This document shows, piece after piece, positions 38,001 to 46,626 of a stretch of DNA of 64,000 nt. Both the position numbers and the translations under genes were made by a program. Numbering within the stretch: position 1 is the first letter of the stretch; each line of letters begins with the position of its first letter. Source of the stretch: Diplonema japonicum. Its lineage: Eukaryota; Euglenozoa; Diplonemea; Diplonemida; Diplonemidae. Location: contig OZ025699.1 in the NCBI GenBank assembly GCA_964019335.1, positions 186,001 to 250,000 of the forward strand. Reading direction: 5' to 3'. The notes beneath the pieces were generated by a model. It saw nothing but the letters and a program-made list of their open reading frames with translations, ran no database searches and was not told the origin of the DNA.

Positions 38001-39379
38001 TCAGAGCGATCTACCTAACGTACGTGTTCCCACTGACAAGATACGGCCTGGGGGTCTACGGCAAGTCGCTGCGGAAGGACCTTTTTGACGACCTGAACGA
38101 ACTACATGAAACGGCGGCGAGATTTATCACAGGGCTCCCTGGGAAGATCTCCAAACATATAGCAGTGGTAGAGGCAGGACTACAACAATTGGACACAGTA
38201 GTCAAGACGGACACCCTGCTGTTGTACGAGGAATGCATACGGAAGTCCAACACAGTGGGGTGTGTTGCTGCACATGCTGAGGAGCTCGACGAGGACACCT
38301 GGGCAGGGAGGATGAGGAGGGATGCAAAGAACCTGGACCCTCCGCAGAGGGAATGCACCCCGGTAGGCCCATCGCCCATTAAAGCAGACCACATGATCCC
38401 CCCCTGGCGTGACCTGATGTTGGATCTGAGACCCTATCTGATCGAAGACAGCAGACGCTCGGACCCGAAGGAAAAAAGGCTAGAAGTGGCGCTGAGGACG
38501 ATCGCAGCACTCCCGAAGGATTCCATGAGGATTTACACCGACGGCTCCTCGCCCAACAACAGGAGAGGGGGAGCGGCAGCAGTGATGAGGGTGAGGGGAA
38601 AAGAGGAAGTGGTAAAGGGGTCTGCAGGTGAGTACTGCAGCTCTTTCAGAGCGGAAACCAAAGCATTGCTGCTGGGCTTGAGAGGTGCGGCAGTGGCGAC
38701 GAAGAAAGTCATCCGGACGAAAAAGACCATCCCTTTAATACTGCTCACTGATTCTCAATCACTGATCCTGAGCCTACAAAAAGGCCCTCAGTCAGCAACC
38801 TACTGTGACGAGGTATTCATCTGGCAGCATATCAGGATACTGAATGACAGAAATCTGTCGGTGACGATACAGTACATCCCTGCCCACGTAGGTGTCGAGG
38901 GCAACGAGAGAGCGGATGAGGCTGCTTCTAAGGCTGCTAAGGAACACACAACGGCTGGCACTCACTATTCTCTGACGGACTACAGAACAACAAAGTCCTA
39001 CGTTAAGAGAATGATCTACAAAGAGTGGAGGGAACTGTGGGAGGACAGTGGGAAGGACAAGGCATACAGAGAACGTACTGGAGGCCGATTTCACTCTTTG
39101 AGAGGCTTGGCCTCGAGAAGGGGTGAGATACAGGTAATGAGGCTCCGTGCTGGCCAGTCCGAGCTCACCAGGGGATACCTGAGACGCGAAGGGGCGAGGG
39201 AGGTGGACGTGAAATGCACTTTCTGTGGAGAGGTGCAAAACCTCACGCATCTTCTGAGTGAGTGCAGGGGGACCGAGGTGGAGAGGGCGAGGCACCTGGG
39301 TTCGCACTCCATCACCGAACTCCTGACCGATGAATCCCCTAGAGTTGAGTCTTTCTTGAAAGAGATTGGCTTGCTGTAG
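34937..39379 (+). CDS. D1 ORF2 protein: 2A-like site, AP endonuclease, RT, RNase H
   Basis: Frame open from 34937 (after TGA 34934-34936) to 39379. There is no ATG until 35405; residue numbers count from a GTG at 35078. 2A-like GDVESNPGP at 156-164. Endonuclease: VNAHSVRG, MIQESWL, VNIYRPP, SGDFNAHSDMWD, GSDHFPM. RT: YRPISLTSNIAKAMERVV, QSGFMRGRSTTENI, motif A LDLKGAFDTVW, motif B GGVPQGTVLAPLLF, YADD 859-862. RNase H: IYTDGSS (Asp1155), SFRAETKALLLGL, LTDSQSL, IPAHVGVEGNERAD. Knuckle CTFCGEVQNLTHLLSEC. How ORF2 starts is unclear: a -1 shift in the overlap, internal initiation, or the fold at 35307-35429. Confidence 0.88.
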   Translation, partial: TPLHTCEKGGKRDLAPSHHGHYSLSFKPVSPPERQEESLSLTKDLILVKVRKLNKKIKKKRKCRINQKNLKEKGKKKILKKKKAKAQERGKRKGNPTNKRVNNKRREQNNGGKQGRRKRRRGRGTTWLQHAAKSWPAPNGGVQARQGVSGGDDRSVMAGPPQVVRPFIRNPGCGGDQYGKSSKSTNRRRGGTGPHGMDILSCGDVESNPGPNMKIKTDQPRNPKLRVLSVNAHSVRGKMVELEKSIEELELDVVMIQESWLRTEDEIELPGFNLFRRDRVVLNEDGEVKRGGGLVTAVRRDLDAEQTFIGERDDRTERLDVSVQLTETRKLLLVNIYRPPSSTKVKGDLAVSNLPSGQDVLISGDFNAHSDMWDSTAKNSDLKGGELEKWMVRTNMLPLNRPKCPTHFSTRGTFTTTDIMITDAGYDPGSWRVLDSIGSDHFPMFYEWEVGQQQKEGRKKPPQKLVWEKADWGKFRTIVEERTSCLLKSKDVEVVSKGLIDLLMAASRESIPRKGPKPAKAWWTPEIDSKVKERNTKLREYVSKGEDDPVALAEVRLLQKETRELIQASKQKRDEDFLDELGRKKTSKDTFAFIRQLDGSATKPGVSVLRENGTRYASNKAKATALCEHYAAKCTPKIGQSSREALESLKNEVKRETQQEQAEAVTTSEVLGEIAKLKKRKAPGPDGIYNEYLKKMGPKGVEVLKHLFNLSWKEGKVPSEWKRTTIRPLRKPNKDPSRADSYRPISLTSNIAKAMERVVRSRMVYLQETRKVTPPHWTQSGFMRGRSTTENILFAAKTLQGFKYNNTGKRGGLLFLDLKGAFDTVWHEGLIAKMENNGYPEEYTRWVKSYLSKRKVAVEVEGTHGVSREFKGGVPQGTVLAPLLFTIYVDDLTRVLEERGIRACTYADDIMVVVEGKKDKEVEKKAQLIVDLVEQWAERWSMQLAPEKSNILCNGVSRKLKVSFGDGTGLKQVDKAKYLGVTLDANASFEAHVGEVKNKTRRRLGYLYRLSSKKGGLRRDMLRAIYLTYVFPLTRYGLGVYGKSLRKDLFDDLNELHETAARFITGLPGKISKHIAVVEAGLQQLDTVVKTDTLLLYEECIRKSNTVGCVAAHAEELDEDTWAGRMRRDAKNLDPPQRECTPVGPSPIKADHMIPPWRDLMLDLRPYLIEDSRRSDPKEKRLEVALRTIAALPKDSMRIYTDGSSPNNRRGGAAAVMRVRGKEEVVKGSAGEYCSSFRAETKALLLGLRGAAVATKKVIRTKKTIPLILLTDSQSLILSLQKGPQSATYCDEVFIWQHIRILNDRNLSVTIQYIPAHVGVEGNERADEAASKAAKEHTTAGTHYSLTDYRTTKSYVKRMIYKEWRELWEDSGKDKAYRERTGGRFHSLRGLASRRGEIQVMRLRAGQSELTRGYLRREGAREVDVKCTFCGEVQNLTHLLSECRGTEVERARHLGSHSITELLTDESPRVESFLKEIGLL
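35307..35429 (+). promoter_or_regulatory. Conserved inter-ORF RNA fold (D1)
   Basis: GTACTACTTGG (35307-35317) pairs perfectly with CCAAGTAGTAC (35419-35429). Inside lie two GGCCGGCC boxes able to pair, a CCCC-GAAC-GGGG hairpin and a TGTC/GACA hairpin. A second hairpin (ACCC...GGGGGT) follows before the 2A-coding region. The same layout occurs in E3 with a compensatory change in the closing stem. Confidence 0.7.
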
Positions 39380-40222
39380 GGGGTGACCATGAGATAAATT
39401 AAGACATTTTTAAAACATTTTATAAAACATTTTTTGAAAGATAAATTTTAATTTACGTGGGATGGTAGAGTTTCCTCTATTAAAAGCATTAGGCTCATGA
39501 GCGAGACAAGTAAGGTGTTGAGTAAGGAAAAAAGAAAAGAAATGAAATGAATGAGAGAAAAAAAAAAAATAAAAAAGAAAAAAGAAAAAAAGGAATAAAT
39601 AGTGCTTCGAACAATCCTCCCCTCACTCCCCTCCCCTAGTGTATTTTCGTTCCCTGCCAAAAAACCCCTCCCTCCTTTTAAGACGGTACAGTGTATTGAA
39701 AAGAAAAAAAAAATAAAAATTAAAAAGAAAAAAAAAAAAGAAAAAAAAACTATATAAATAAACAACAGAAAGAAAGAAAAACTATTCAAGCCCCAACGAC
39801 AAACAAAAACCGGCGTGGGGACGGCTCGGGGCCGGTCGAAGGCAAGAGTCGCCCCGAAATCCTTAAGACGATCCTTCCTATTGAGGGGGATGCGCTACCA
39901 GGGGAAAGGAAAAAAGGTGGCCATGGGCAGGACAGTCGAAGGAATGTACTAGGGGGCCAAGAGGCAGACTGACTGCGCCATAGGCGATACAAAAGGAGAA
40001 GATTTTGACCAAGAAAGAATGGAACAATGGAATATCTGAAAGGAAGTATACACACACTCCCCTTACTGAATACCGTCTTGCTTCACCCTGTGATTTGCCA
40101 GGCACAATTATGTCACCCTGTGCAACACAGACTTTTGATGTTTCAACCTCTTTATCTTCTCTCCACCTTTTGTCTCCCCCACTGGCAGTGGAACAAATAT
40201 TATTATTATTATTATTAAAAAA
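39380..40222 (+). other. D1 3' UTR
   Basis: No gene. A-rich stretches at about 39555-39590 and 39700-39780. The part from about 39787 (CGCCCCGAAATCCTTAAGACG ...) matches the tail fragment at 59215-59850. The terminal (ATT)n and A-run are shared in design with the E tails. Confidence 0.8.
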
Positions 40223-40963
40223 AAATCGCACACGGGGAAAGCCCAAGGCCGGTGGGTTATCTGCCAACGTGTCCCCCTCCTCTACTTCGCCTCTCACAAC
40301 CTCTTCCTCCCCGCTGACGATTGACTCCACAGCACTCGCCGGCCTACCTGGTGCGCCCGCGTCATTACGCGATAGGGAGTCTCGTTGGAAAAACATCTTT
40401 CGCAGCTGAGAAGGGGGGTTTTTTTTTAGAAATAGTAACCAGTAATTCTTTTTTCCCCCTCTCCCATTGGTTTCCCTTTCTTTTTATTTTCCCTACCAGG
40501 CTCCTTTTCTAGTTATGCATTCCTCCCTTCTTTGTGGAAGTTGAGTTCTGAACTTGACTTTTCCTTTTACATTTCCTTTTCAAATTTATATTTTAGGCTC
40601 CCACAGCCCAACAAAACCAGCAGATGGTGGGGTCCCTGTGGCTGGATAAATCAAAATTAGGGATCTCATCGCCGTCCTTTAATATTTGGGGTTGTCTTTA
40701 TTTGGTGACAGCCGAAGCCTTCGAGGCCCAAGAGCTGCGTGGCGGGGGAATGGGGAAAAAAATAAGAAAGGTGGATGTCGGGGGCCCCAGGAAAATATAC
40801 AAGAGGTCGAGCAAACGAGCAAGAGGTCCCCCCCGATATGGCTCAGTAAGAGAGACTGTTATTAACCTTCCCTTCCCAATTTTTATGGTTTCAACTTTCT
40901 CCGCCCCCCATCCCCCCGCCTGGTAGTGGAATAATAATTATTATTAATTATTAATTAAAAAAA
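40223..40963 (+). mobile_element. E-like LINE tail (diverged subfamily)
   Basis: 40410-40963 is a diverged relative of the E 3' UTR: GGCTCCCACAGCCCAACAAAACC, TGGCTCAGTAAGAGAGACTG and a terminal CCGCCTGGTAGTGGAATAAT followed by AT-rich repeats and an A-run. 40223-40409 is open on the plus strand (ending WKNIFRS, TGA) and may be its ORF2 C-terminus, but it does not align with the other families, so that reading is weak. J2 begins directly after the A-run. Confidence 0.6.
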
Positions 40964-41803
40964 TCATCAGTCCTGCGGCGCACGCAGACGATGTTCCAGG
41001 GCACGAGGCAACTCGTGTTCTTCATCGTCGTCGACAGCCCGCCCCCGAAGTCCAGGACGTGGCTCCTTGGGGGGCGCCTTGTCTGCCTCCGTGATGCGGA
41101 CGACCACCCGACCGTCAAGCCGCCCCCTCTCATCAACAGGACGACACCTGCATCTGCACCTGCGCTTGCAACGTCCTCGACCCCGGCACCCACATCTTCT
41201 CATGTACCTGCACCTGCGCCTACACCTGTACCTGACCCGGCACCTGTATCGGCGTCGACACCCTCGGGGACTGACCCTGCGGTGAAAGCAACTGGGCTTC
41301 CTCCCACCAGCCCGTGGGCGTCCATACCGAGCTCGGTGGCTCCCCCCCAGCTCGACACTGTGACGTCCCCTACACCGCCCCGCAACGTGTCTGGGGGAAA
41401 CAAGGAGGGGGTCCCTTCCGGGTCGCCTGAGGTCGCCGCTCTCACTGAGCTCGTCGCCACGCTGAAGGAGTCGATCGTCGGGCTGCAGAGGACGATCGAC
41501 TCTCAGCAGGAGATGATCTCCGATCTGCGGACGACGCTCCGCCTCCTCCTGCCGCAGGCGGCCACGCTGACGACGGGAACGGCAGTGCCGCGGGACCCTA
41601 CACCGGGGGCGACGACGACACACGACAGTGTATGGAAAGGGAAGGGGAAGGGGAAGAAGGGGGCTCCTCCTCTCGCTACGACCTCTGAGGCTGCGGTGAC
41701 GAACCTGGGTACGAGGGGGCGGGCCAGGTCGTTCGCGGAGACCAAAGATCTCTTCACCAATGGGGTCAAGGGGCGCTCTGCCTCCATGGGTCCATCCAAT
41801 TGA
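40964..41803 (+). pseudogene. J2 ORF1 C-terminal part
   Basis: 280 codons, in frame from the truncation point. Matches J1 ORF1 from MFQGTRQLVFFIV onward: end of the RRM-like region, Pro/Thr/Ala linker, coiled coil (LTELVATLKESIVGLQRTIDSQQEMISDLRTTL) and Gly/Lys tail ending GRSASMGPSN, TGA. The basic N-terminus and first globular part are missing. Confidence 0.85.
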
Positions 41804-41944
41804 AGGGGCCCCGCAGAACAGGGGGAGCAGCAGATCTACGACCATGCTCCCTCTCCTAGTCTCCCTCGCATCCTCCCCAGGAGACTCCTACCTCTCTGTT
41901 TCTTCACCGACTTTTCTGCACTGATCCCCACCCTACTCGGGAGG
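41801..41944 (+). other. In-frame UGA and open linker joining J2 ORF1 to ORF2
   Basis: TGA 41801-41803 in the context AAT TGA AGG, then 47 open codons to ATG 41945. The encoded blocks RGPAEQG, QI, DHAPSP, LPRI, PRR and LIP..LL are shared with J1, with at least a dozen synonymous differences and no indel. Confidence 0.75.
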
Positions 41945-44900
41945 ATGTCCGTCAGGGACCTGCTGGGGCTGCTTGGGCTGGTCGAAACAAACCCTGGCCC
42001 ACCCAAGAAGCTGCCGCCCCCGTCGCCTAAGGGTCTCAAGGTTGTCTCGTGGAACTGCAACGGCCTCGTTGCGAAATGGACCGTCGTATCTCGCCATGCT
42101 GACTTCTTGTCGCTGGACATCATCATGATACAGGAGACGCACCTGAGGGAAGGGCACGACACGCCACACCTGCCTGGGTACAGGTCATACAGGAGGGATC
42201 GGTTGACACCGGTGACTGACGGCACTGCGACGAGGGGTGGTGGTATTGTCACGTATGTCCGCGACGATCTTGCCTCGGAGGAGGTTCCGCACGTACTCCC
42301 GGCTGGGGACTGTGTCACTGAGAGACTGGATGTGAGGATCTCCTGCGAGAAGCGTGAGCCGATCACTCTCTCCAACGTTTACCTTACACCGGTAAGCGCG
42401 AGCAGAGGCACGAGGGACCCTGAGTACCTGCGGCCTGGCAGCCTTCCCATGGGGAAGAACACAGTCATAGCGGGTGACTTCAATGCTCATCACAGCTCCT
42501 GGGACGCCACGGTGACGACGCCGAACGAGAGGGGGAACGTGGTCAGGGACTGGCTGGACACCCACGGGTACACCGTCTACAACGACCGCAACGAACCGAC
42601 GAGGGACTCGTCACGACACGTTCTGGACCTGGTTGTGGGGCGCTGCGCGAAGCTTGAGCCGAAGACGCTGGGCACGTGGGGCTCCGATCATAGTCCCGTA
42701 TCCTTTCACCTGCCTCTTGAGGACGTCTACCGTTCGGAGCGCCCCTTCCCCACCTGGAATTTTAAAAAAGCCAGATGGGATGACTACACTGCTGCTGTTG
42801 CCCGCCTGCTTGCTGGTGTTGACACGGCGGCTCCGATTGACTCTGTCACGAAGGGGTTTACACAAGCCCTTTTGACTGCGGCGAACGACCACATTCCCCT
42901 CTGTGGGATGCGACGTGGCCCGACCCCCTGGTGGACTGCTGAGCTCGAGGACGCCTTCGAAGAGCGGAACACCCTGCGCGAACTCCTGCTTCAAGAGGCG
43001 GACGTGGTGGAGGAGTACAGGGCGAAGGTGAAGGAAGTCAACCGACTCCTTGACGAGACGAAGCGTGAGGCATGGGGAAGGATGGCGGCCGACCTCAGCC
43101 GGAGCAAGGACCTCGGGGCTGCGTTCAGAGCGGTGAAGAAGCTGGACGGCAGGCACCGAAAGACACACCTTCCTGTACTCGAGGGAAGATTTGTGTCGGA
43201 CAAGGCGAAGGCCGACCGGCTGGGGGCGCACTTCGCTAAGCTCTACGGCAGGCGTGGTGACGGGAACTCGAAGGACGCCGCTCCTTCTGCAAGCAGACTC
43301 GGGTGTCAAGCGTTCACCGTGGACGACCTCACCCGCGGCCTGAGAAGGATGAAGACGCGCAGCGCGGCCGGGGAAGACGGAATCTTCTCGGAGATGCTCC
43401 TACACCTGAACTCGGACTCCCTCGGTGTCCTCCTTCTACTCCTCAATCGCTCCTGGCTGATGGGTGTCGTCCCCGGTGCCTGGAAGAAGGGAGTGATCGT
43501 CCCGGTACCGAAACCTGGAAAAGATGCGACTCTCTTGGCTTCCTACCGGCCGATCTGCCTGACCAGCTGCCTCTGCAAGCTGCTGGAGAGGATGATCGAG
43601 GAGAGGCTCACGTTTCTTCTTGACGCGGACGGGACGGGAGTCGAGGGACTCCACGACAGCCAGGCTGGTTTCAGACGCGGCCGCTCCACGGAGGAGCAGG
43701 TGGCAACCCTCACTGAGTGCATGTCGAGGAACAAAGACGATCGACGTCTCTCGGCCGCTCTGCTGTTCGACTTCTCTTCTGCCTTCGACCTGGTGCCCCA
43801 TGGTGCCCTGCTGGACAAGATGCGAGGGAAGGGTCTCCCCGAACCCTTCGTGGAGTGGACGCGGTCCTTTCTATGCGGCCGTACTGCTGCGGTCACGATT
43901 GGACGGTCGAGGGGGTCGACGACGAAGGTGCGACGGGGTGTCCCCCAGGGCTCTGTCTTGGGTCCCATCCTGTACACCATCTACGTCGACGAACTCGCCA
44001 GGAGACTGGAGGGACTGGCGGACGTCTCGGTGCTCTACGCCGACGACGTGGCGGTTGTGATCTCCTCTGGACAAGGGGACGTGGCTGGGCTGGAGCGGAA
44101 GGCGCAGGCAGTGGTGGATGCGGTTGAGGACTGGTGCAGGGAGCGTGACATGCTGCTGAGCACGTCCAAGACGCAGGCAGTCTGCGTCCCCCCCCAGAAA
44201 CGTCTCGGGGTCTACTTCACTTCGTCACGAGTCCCCCTTCAGCCAGGTGCCTTCCAGAACCCGCTCTTCGGCCTGGGGGTGAACGCCGATGGCACGATCT
44301 CCGGGGACCAGGAGCTGGCGGGCCTTCAGGTTGTGGAGGCGGGTGGTGTGCGGATCCGCTGCGTGCGGGACATGCATGCAGCCGTGCGACGGCCCGACGT
44401 GGACTACGTTGCGGCCCGTCCCCTGCCTCTGTCTGAACACGCGAGGTACCTTGGGGTTACGGTGGACTCTGGGCTCACGTTCGGTGAACACGCACAGGAC
44501 ATCCTACGGCGGGCCAGCAAAAGGCTGAGGGTGCTGAAGCTCTTGTCCGGCACGTCCTGGGGCAGCAAGAGGGACACTCTGCGGTCTCTCTACGTTACGT
44601 ACATCCTCCCGCTGCTGCGCTACTGCATGGGGGTCTACTACAGCAGGCTCGATGATGTCGGGAGGAAGGACCTGGCTGGGCTTCACCAGGAGGCGGCGGT
44701 GCTGATCACGGGCTGCTGGAGTGGCTCCGGAGGGTACAAGCTCCTAGCTGAGGCAGGACTGCTTCCCCTCGAAAGAATGGCGGAGGGTGCTGCGGCGACG
44801 ATGACGGCGAAGGCCTTCTGCTGGCAGTCTTCCCCGGTTCACAGGGAGACGGTCAAGCTGAAGCAGGCGAACAGGCTGGGGTGTGGGTGGCTGCGCTCTG

Positions 44901-46093
44901 GCTACCAAGCACTGCGTCGATGCGGGTTGGAACCAAAGGTGCACTTCGAGTACCTGTCGGCTACGCCCCTGGCGGCCCCGTGGCAGACAGGCATGGTCGA
45001 CTTCAGGACTGACCTCCCCGGCGGGGTCACGCGATCGTCGCCAGACGCGGACAGGCGGAAGGCGGCCGAGGCTGCTCTTGCGGCTCTCCCCCCGGGCATC
45101 CATGCCTACACGGATGGCTCGGTTGTACAGGTCGGACAGAAGGCGAAAGGTGGCTCTGGGGTTTATCTGCAGCTGCCTCCCCCCCTGACCCCTGTGTCTG
45201 TGTGCCATGGCGTCAACGACTTCTGTTCATCTTTTCGGGCAGAGGGCATGGCTGTGAAAACGGCGCTGGATATGGTGGCTACCCTCCGAAAAACACACCC
45301 TTCGCTGGCGAAGTCCCCGCTGTCGATCTGCACCGACTCCCTCTCCCTCGTCGAGCAGCTGCGAGCTGGCCCAACGCGACAGAGGGAGAAGCTCGACCAC
45401 CAGACGTGGAGCCGGCTGGTGACCGCGGCGCGCACGCAGGGGACACCGGTGGTCCTCCAGTTTGTGCCCTCCCACTGTGGGGTGGACGGGAACGAGAAGG
45501 CTGACGCTCTGGCCGGGGAGGGAACGAAGCGGAAGCAGGACAGGCCCTCCCTTGACTACCGATCAGTGAGGGCCCTGGTGCGACGGTGGGTGGTGCGGAG
45601 GTCCACGGAGCTCATAACATCCCTCGCCCACAACTACGCGGTGGCGACCGAGCTTCGGTCTGCGCACTTCCCCCTTGGCTTCCCCAGACAAGCTGAAACG
45701 GTCATCTCGCGGCTGCGGGTTGGTCACTCGGCTCTCTTCTTCGGCTTCCTGCAGACTGCTGGCCCGAACAGGAAGCACAAGGGTGTGCTCCGGTGCCCAG
45801 CCTGCCACGCAGCACCGATGTCCAGGGAGCATGTTGTCGGTGGGTGCCCTGTGATCGGGAGGGGGGCGATCGACACTCCTGCTGGTACTCCCTCCCTAGC
45901 GTTCTCCCTGTCGAGACGCGTGACCCAGATCTACGACCTCATTGTTGAGTCTGGCCTGCTCGCCTGGTCACGCTCCGGACTGTTCACCTCGCCATCATCC
46001 CTGGCGTCTACAGACGTCACTGCACCTTCAAACGTGCCGCCTCCTCCTCCGGTCTCTCTTGACGCCGGTCCCGCGGCCCCCGTGCTGCGCTAA
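41945..46093 (+). CDS. J2 ORF2 protein, intact: 2A-like site, AP endonuclease, RT, RNase H
   Basis: 1382 codons, no disruption. 2A-like LVETNPGP at residues 12-19. Endonuclease about 25-245: SWNCNGLV, MIQETHL, VYLTPVS, AGDFNAHHSSWD, GSDHSPVSF. RT about 430-750: KTRSAAGEDGIF, YRPICLTSCLCKLLERMI, QAGFRRGRSTEEQV, motif A LLFDFSSAFDLV, motif B RRGVPQGSVLGPILY, YADD 698-701. RNase H from about 1053: AYTDGSV (Asp1057), SFRAEGMAVKTAL, ICTDSLSL, VPSHCGVDGNEKAD. Knuckle CPACHAAPMSREHVVGGC. RNase H plus a 2A-like start is typical of the Ingi/I group. The enzyme set is complete, but the copy lacks an intact ORF1 and a 5' end. Confidence 0.92.
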   Translation: MSVRDLLGLLGLVETNPGPPKKLPPPSPKGLKVVSWNCNGLVAKWTVVSRHADFLSLDIIMIQETHLREGHDTPHLPGYRSYRRDRLTPVTDGTATRGGGIVTYVRDDLASEEVPHVLPAGDCVTERLDVRISCEKREPITLSNVYLTPVSASRGTRDPEYLRPGSLPMGKNTVIAGDFNAHHSSWDATVTTPNERGNVVRDWLDTHGYTVYNDRNEPTRDSSRHVLDLVVGRCAKLEPKTLGTWGSDHSPVSFHLPLEDVYRSERPFPTWNFKKARWDDYTAAVARLLAGVDTAAPIDSVTKGFTQALLTAANDHIPLCGMRRGPTPWWTAELEDAFEERNTLRELLLQEADVVEEYRAKVKEVNRLLDETKREAWGRMAADLSRSKDLGAAFRAVKKLDGRHRKTHLPVLEGRFVSDKAKADRLGAHFAKLYGRRGDGNSKDAAPSASRLGCQAFTVDDLTRGLRRMKTRSAAGEDGIFSEMLLHLNSDSLGVLLLLLNRSWLMGVVPGAWKKGVIVPVPKPGKDATLLASYRPICLTSCLCKLLERMIEERLTFLLDADGTGVEGLHDSQAGFRRGRSTEEQVATLTECMSRNKDDRRLSAALLFDFSSAFDLVPHGALLDKMRGKGLPEPFVEWTRSFLCGRTAAVTIGRSRGSTTKVRRGVPQGSVLGPILYTIYVDELARRLEGLADVSVLYADDVAVVISSGQGDVAGLERKAQAVVDAVEDWCRERDMLLSTSKTQAVCVPPQKRLGVYFTSSRVPLQPGAFQNPLFGLGVNADGTISGDQELAGLQVVEAGGVRIRCVRDMHAAVRRPDVDYVAARPLPLSEHARYLGVTVDSGLTFGEHAQDILRRASKRLRVLKLLSGTSWGSKRDTLRSLYVTYILPLLRYCMGVYYSRLDDVGRKDLAGLHQEAAVLITGCWSGSGGYKLLAEAGLLPLERMAEGAAATMTAKAFCWQSSPVHRETVKLKQANRLGCGWLRSGYQALRRCGLEPKVHFEYLSATPLAAPWQTGMVDFRTDLPGGVTRSSPDADRRKAAEAALAALPPGIHAYTDGSVVQVGQKAKGGSGVYLQLPPPLTPVSVCHGVNDFCSSFRAEGMAVKTALDMVATLRKTHPSLAKSPLSICTDSLSLVEQLRAGPTRQREKLDHQTWSRLVTAARTQGTPVVLQFVPSHCGVDGNEKADALAGEGTKRKQDRPSLDYRSVRALVRRWVVRRSTELITSLAHNYAVATELRSAHFPLGFPRQAETVISRLRVGHSALFFGFLQTAGPNRKHKGVLRCPACHAAPMSREHVVGGCPVIGRGAIDTPAGTPSLAFSLSRRVTQIYDLIVESGLLAWSRSGLFTSPSSLASTDVTAPSNVPPPPPVSLDAGPAAPVLR

Positions 46094-46570
46094 GGGATCG
46101 CCCCGTGTGTGTGTGTTAAATGGAATGTTGTGTTTCCCACTTTCCTTTCCCTTCCCTTCCTTTCCCTTCCCTTCCCTTCCTTTCCCTTCCTTCTCCTTCC
46201 TCTCACTGTTTCCCATTTCCCCTTTTATTTCACACTCACCAATGATTCGCTCAATAGGAGCAATACCTCCCTGGGGGGCTTTCCGCCGGAGGTTCCAGCC
46301 AAAGAAGGACATCCAGCTGGAAGGTAGGCCCCCGTTTTTCTCTCACTTGACTGAGGGAATAATGTAATTCAGCCCTCTTCGGCTGTCCCAAAGCAGAGCA
46401 CGGGTTGGTGGGGGACCAGGGCTCCTCCTGCTTGCAGAAGCCTGGTCCTTTGCCCTCCCTATTTCCCCATGGTTTCCCTTCACCTTTTTTTTTCCCTTTT
46501 CTCAGGTGTTGCTCTCCATGGCGGCCCTGCATTGGTATTTTGAAAAAAAAAAAAAAAAAAAAAAAAAAAA
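46094..46570 (+). other. J2 3' UTR
   Basis: No gene. GT run, CCCTTCC-type pyrimidine repeats at 46142-46200, then a conserved block (CAATGATTCGCTCAATAGGA ... GCATTGGTATTTTG) present in J1, J3 and the scraps at 31425 and 61086, and an A-run. Confidence 0.85.
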
Positions 46571-46626
46571 TAGGTGGGGGGTCTGATACACTATCACATA
46601 ATAAATTTTAATAAAAATTTATAAAA

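Larger units (their letters stand above)
33922..40222 (+). mobile_element. D-family LINE copy D1, complete and open
   Basis: 5' leader of about 40 nt directly after the E2 tail, ORF1 33966-35060, ORF2 frame 34937-39379, 3' UTR to 40222 ending GCAGTGGAACA, (ATT)n, A-run, TC. No frameshift or stop was found in either ORF and all endonuclease, RT and RNase H signatures are present. This is the best candidate in the window for a recently active LINE. Confidence 0.85.
40964..46570 (+). mobile_element. J-family LINE copy J2, 5'-truncated in ORF1
   Basis: Starts inside ORF1 at sequence encoding SSVLRRTQTMFQGTR, then UGA, linker, intact ORF2 (41945-46093) and a 3' UTR with CCCTTCC repeats, ending GCATTGGTATTTTG plus about 30 A. 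Nearly identical to J3 over the shared region, hence young. Confidence 0.92.

Noticed and set aside
39878-40396. Minus-strand 172-codon frame over the D1 tail junction
   Set aside because: Crosses the ATT/A-run tail of D1 (poly-Asn stretch), so it cannot be a native protein.
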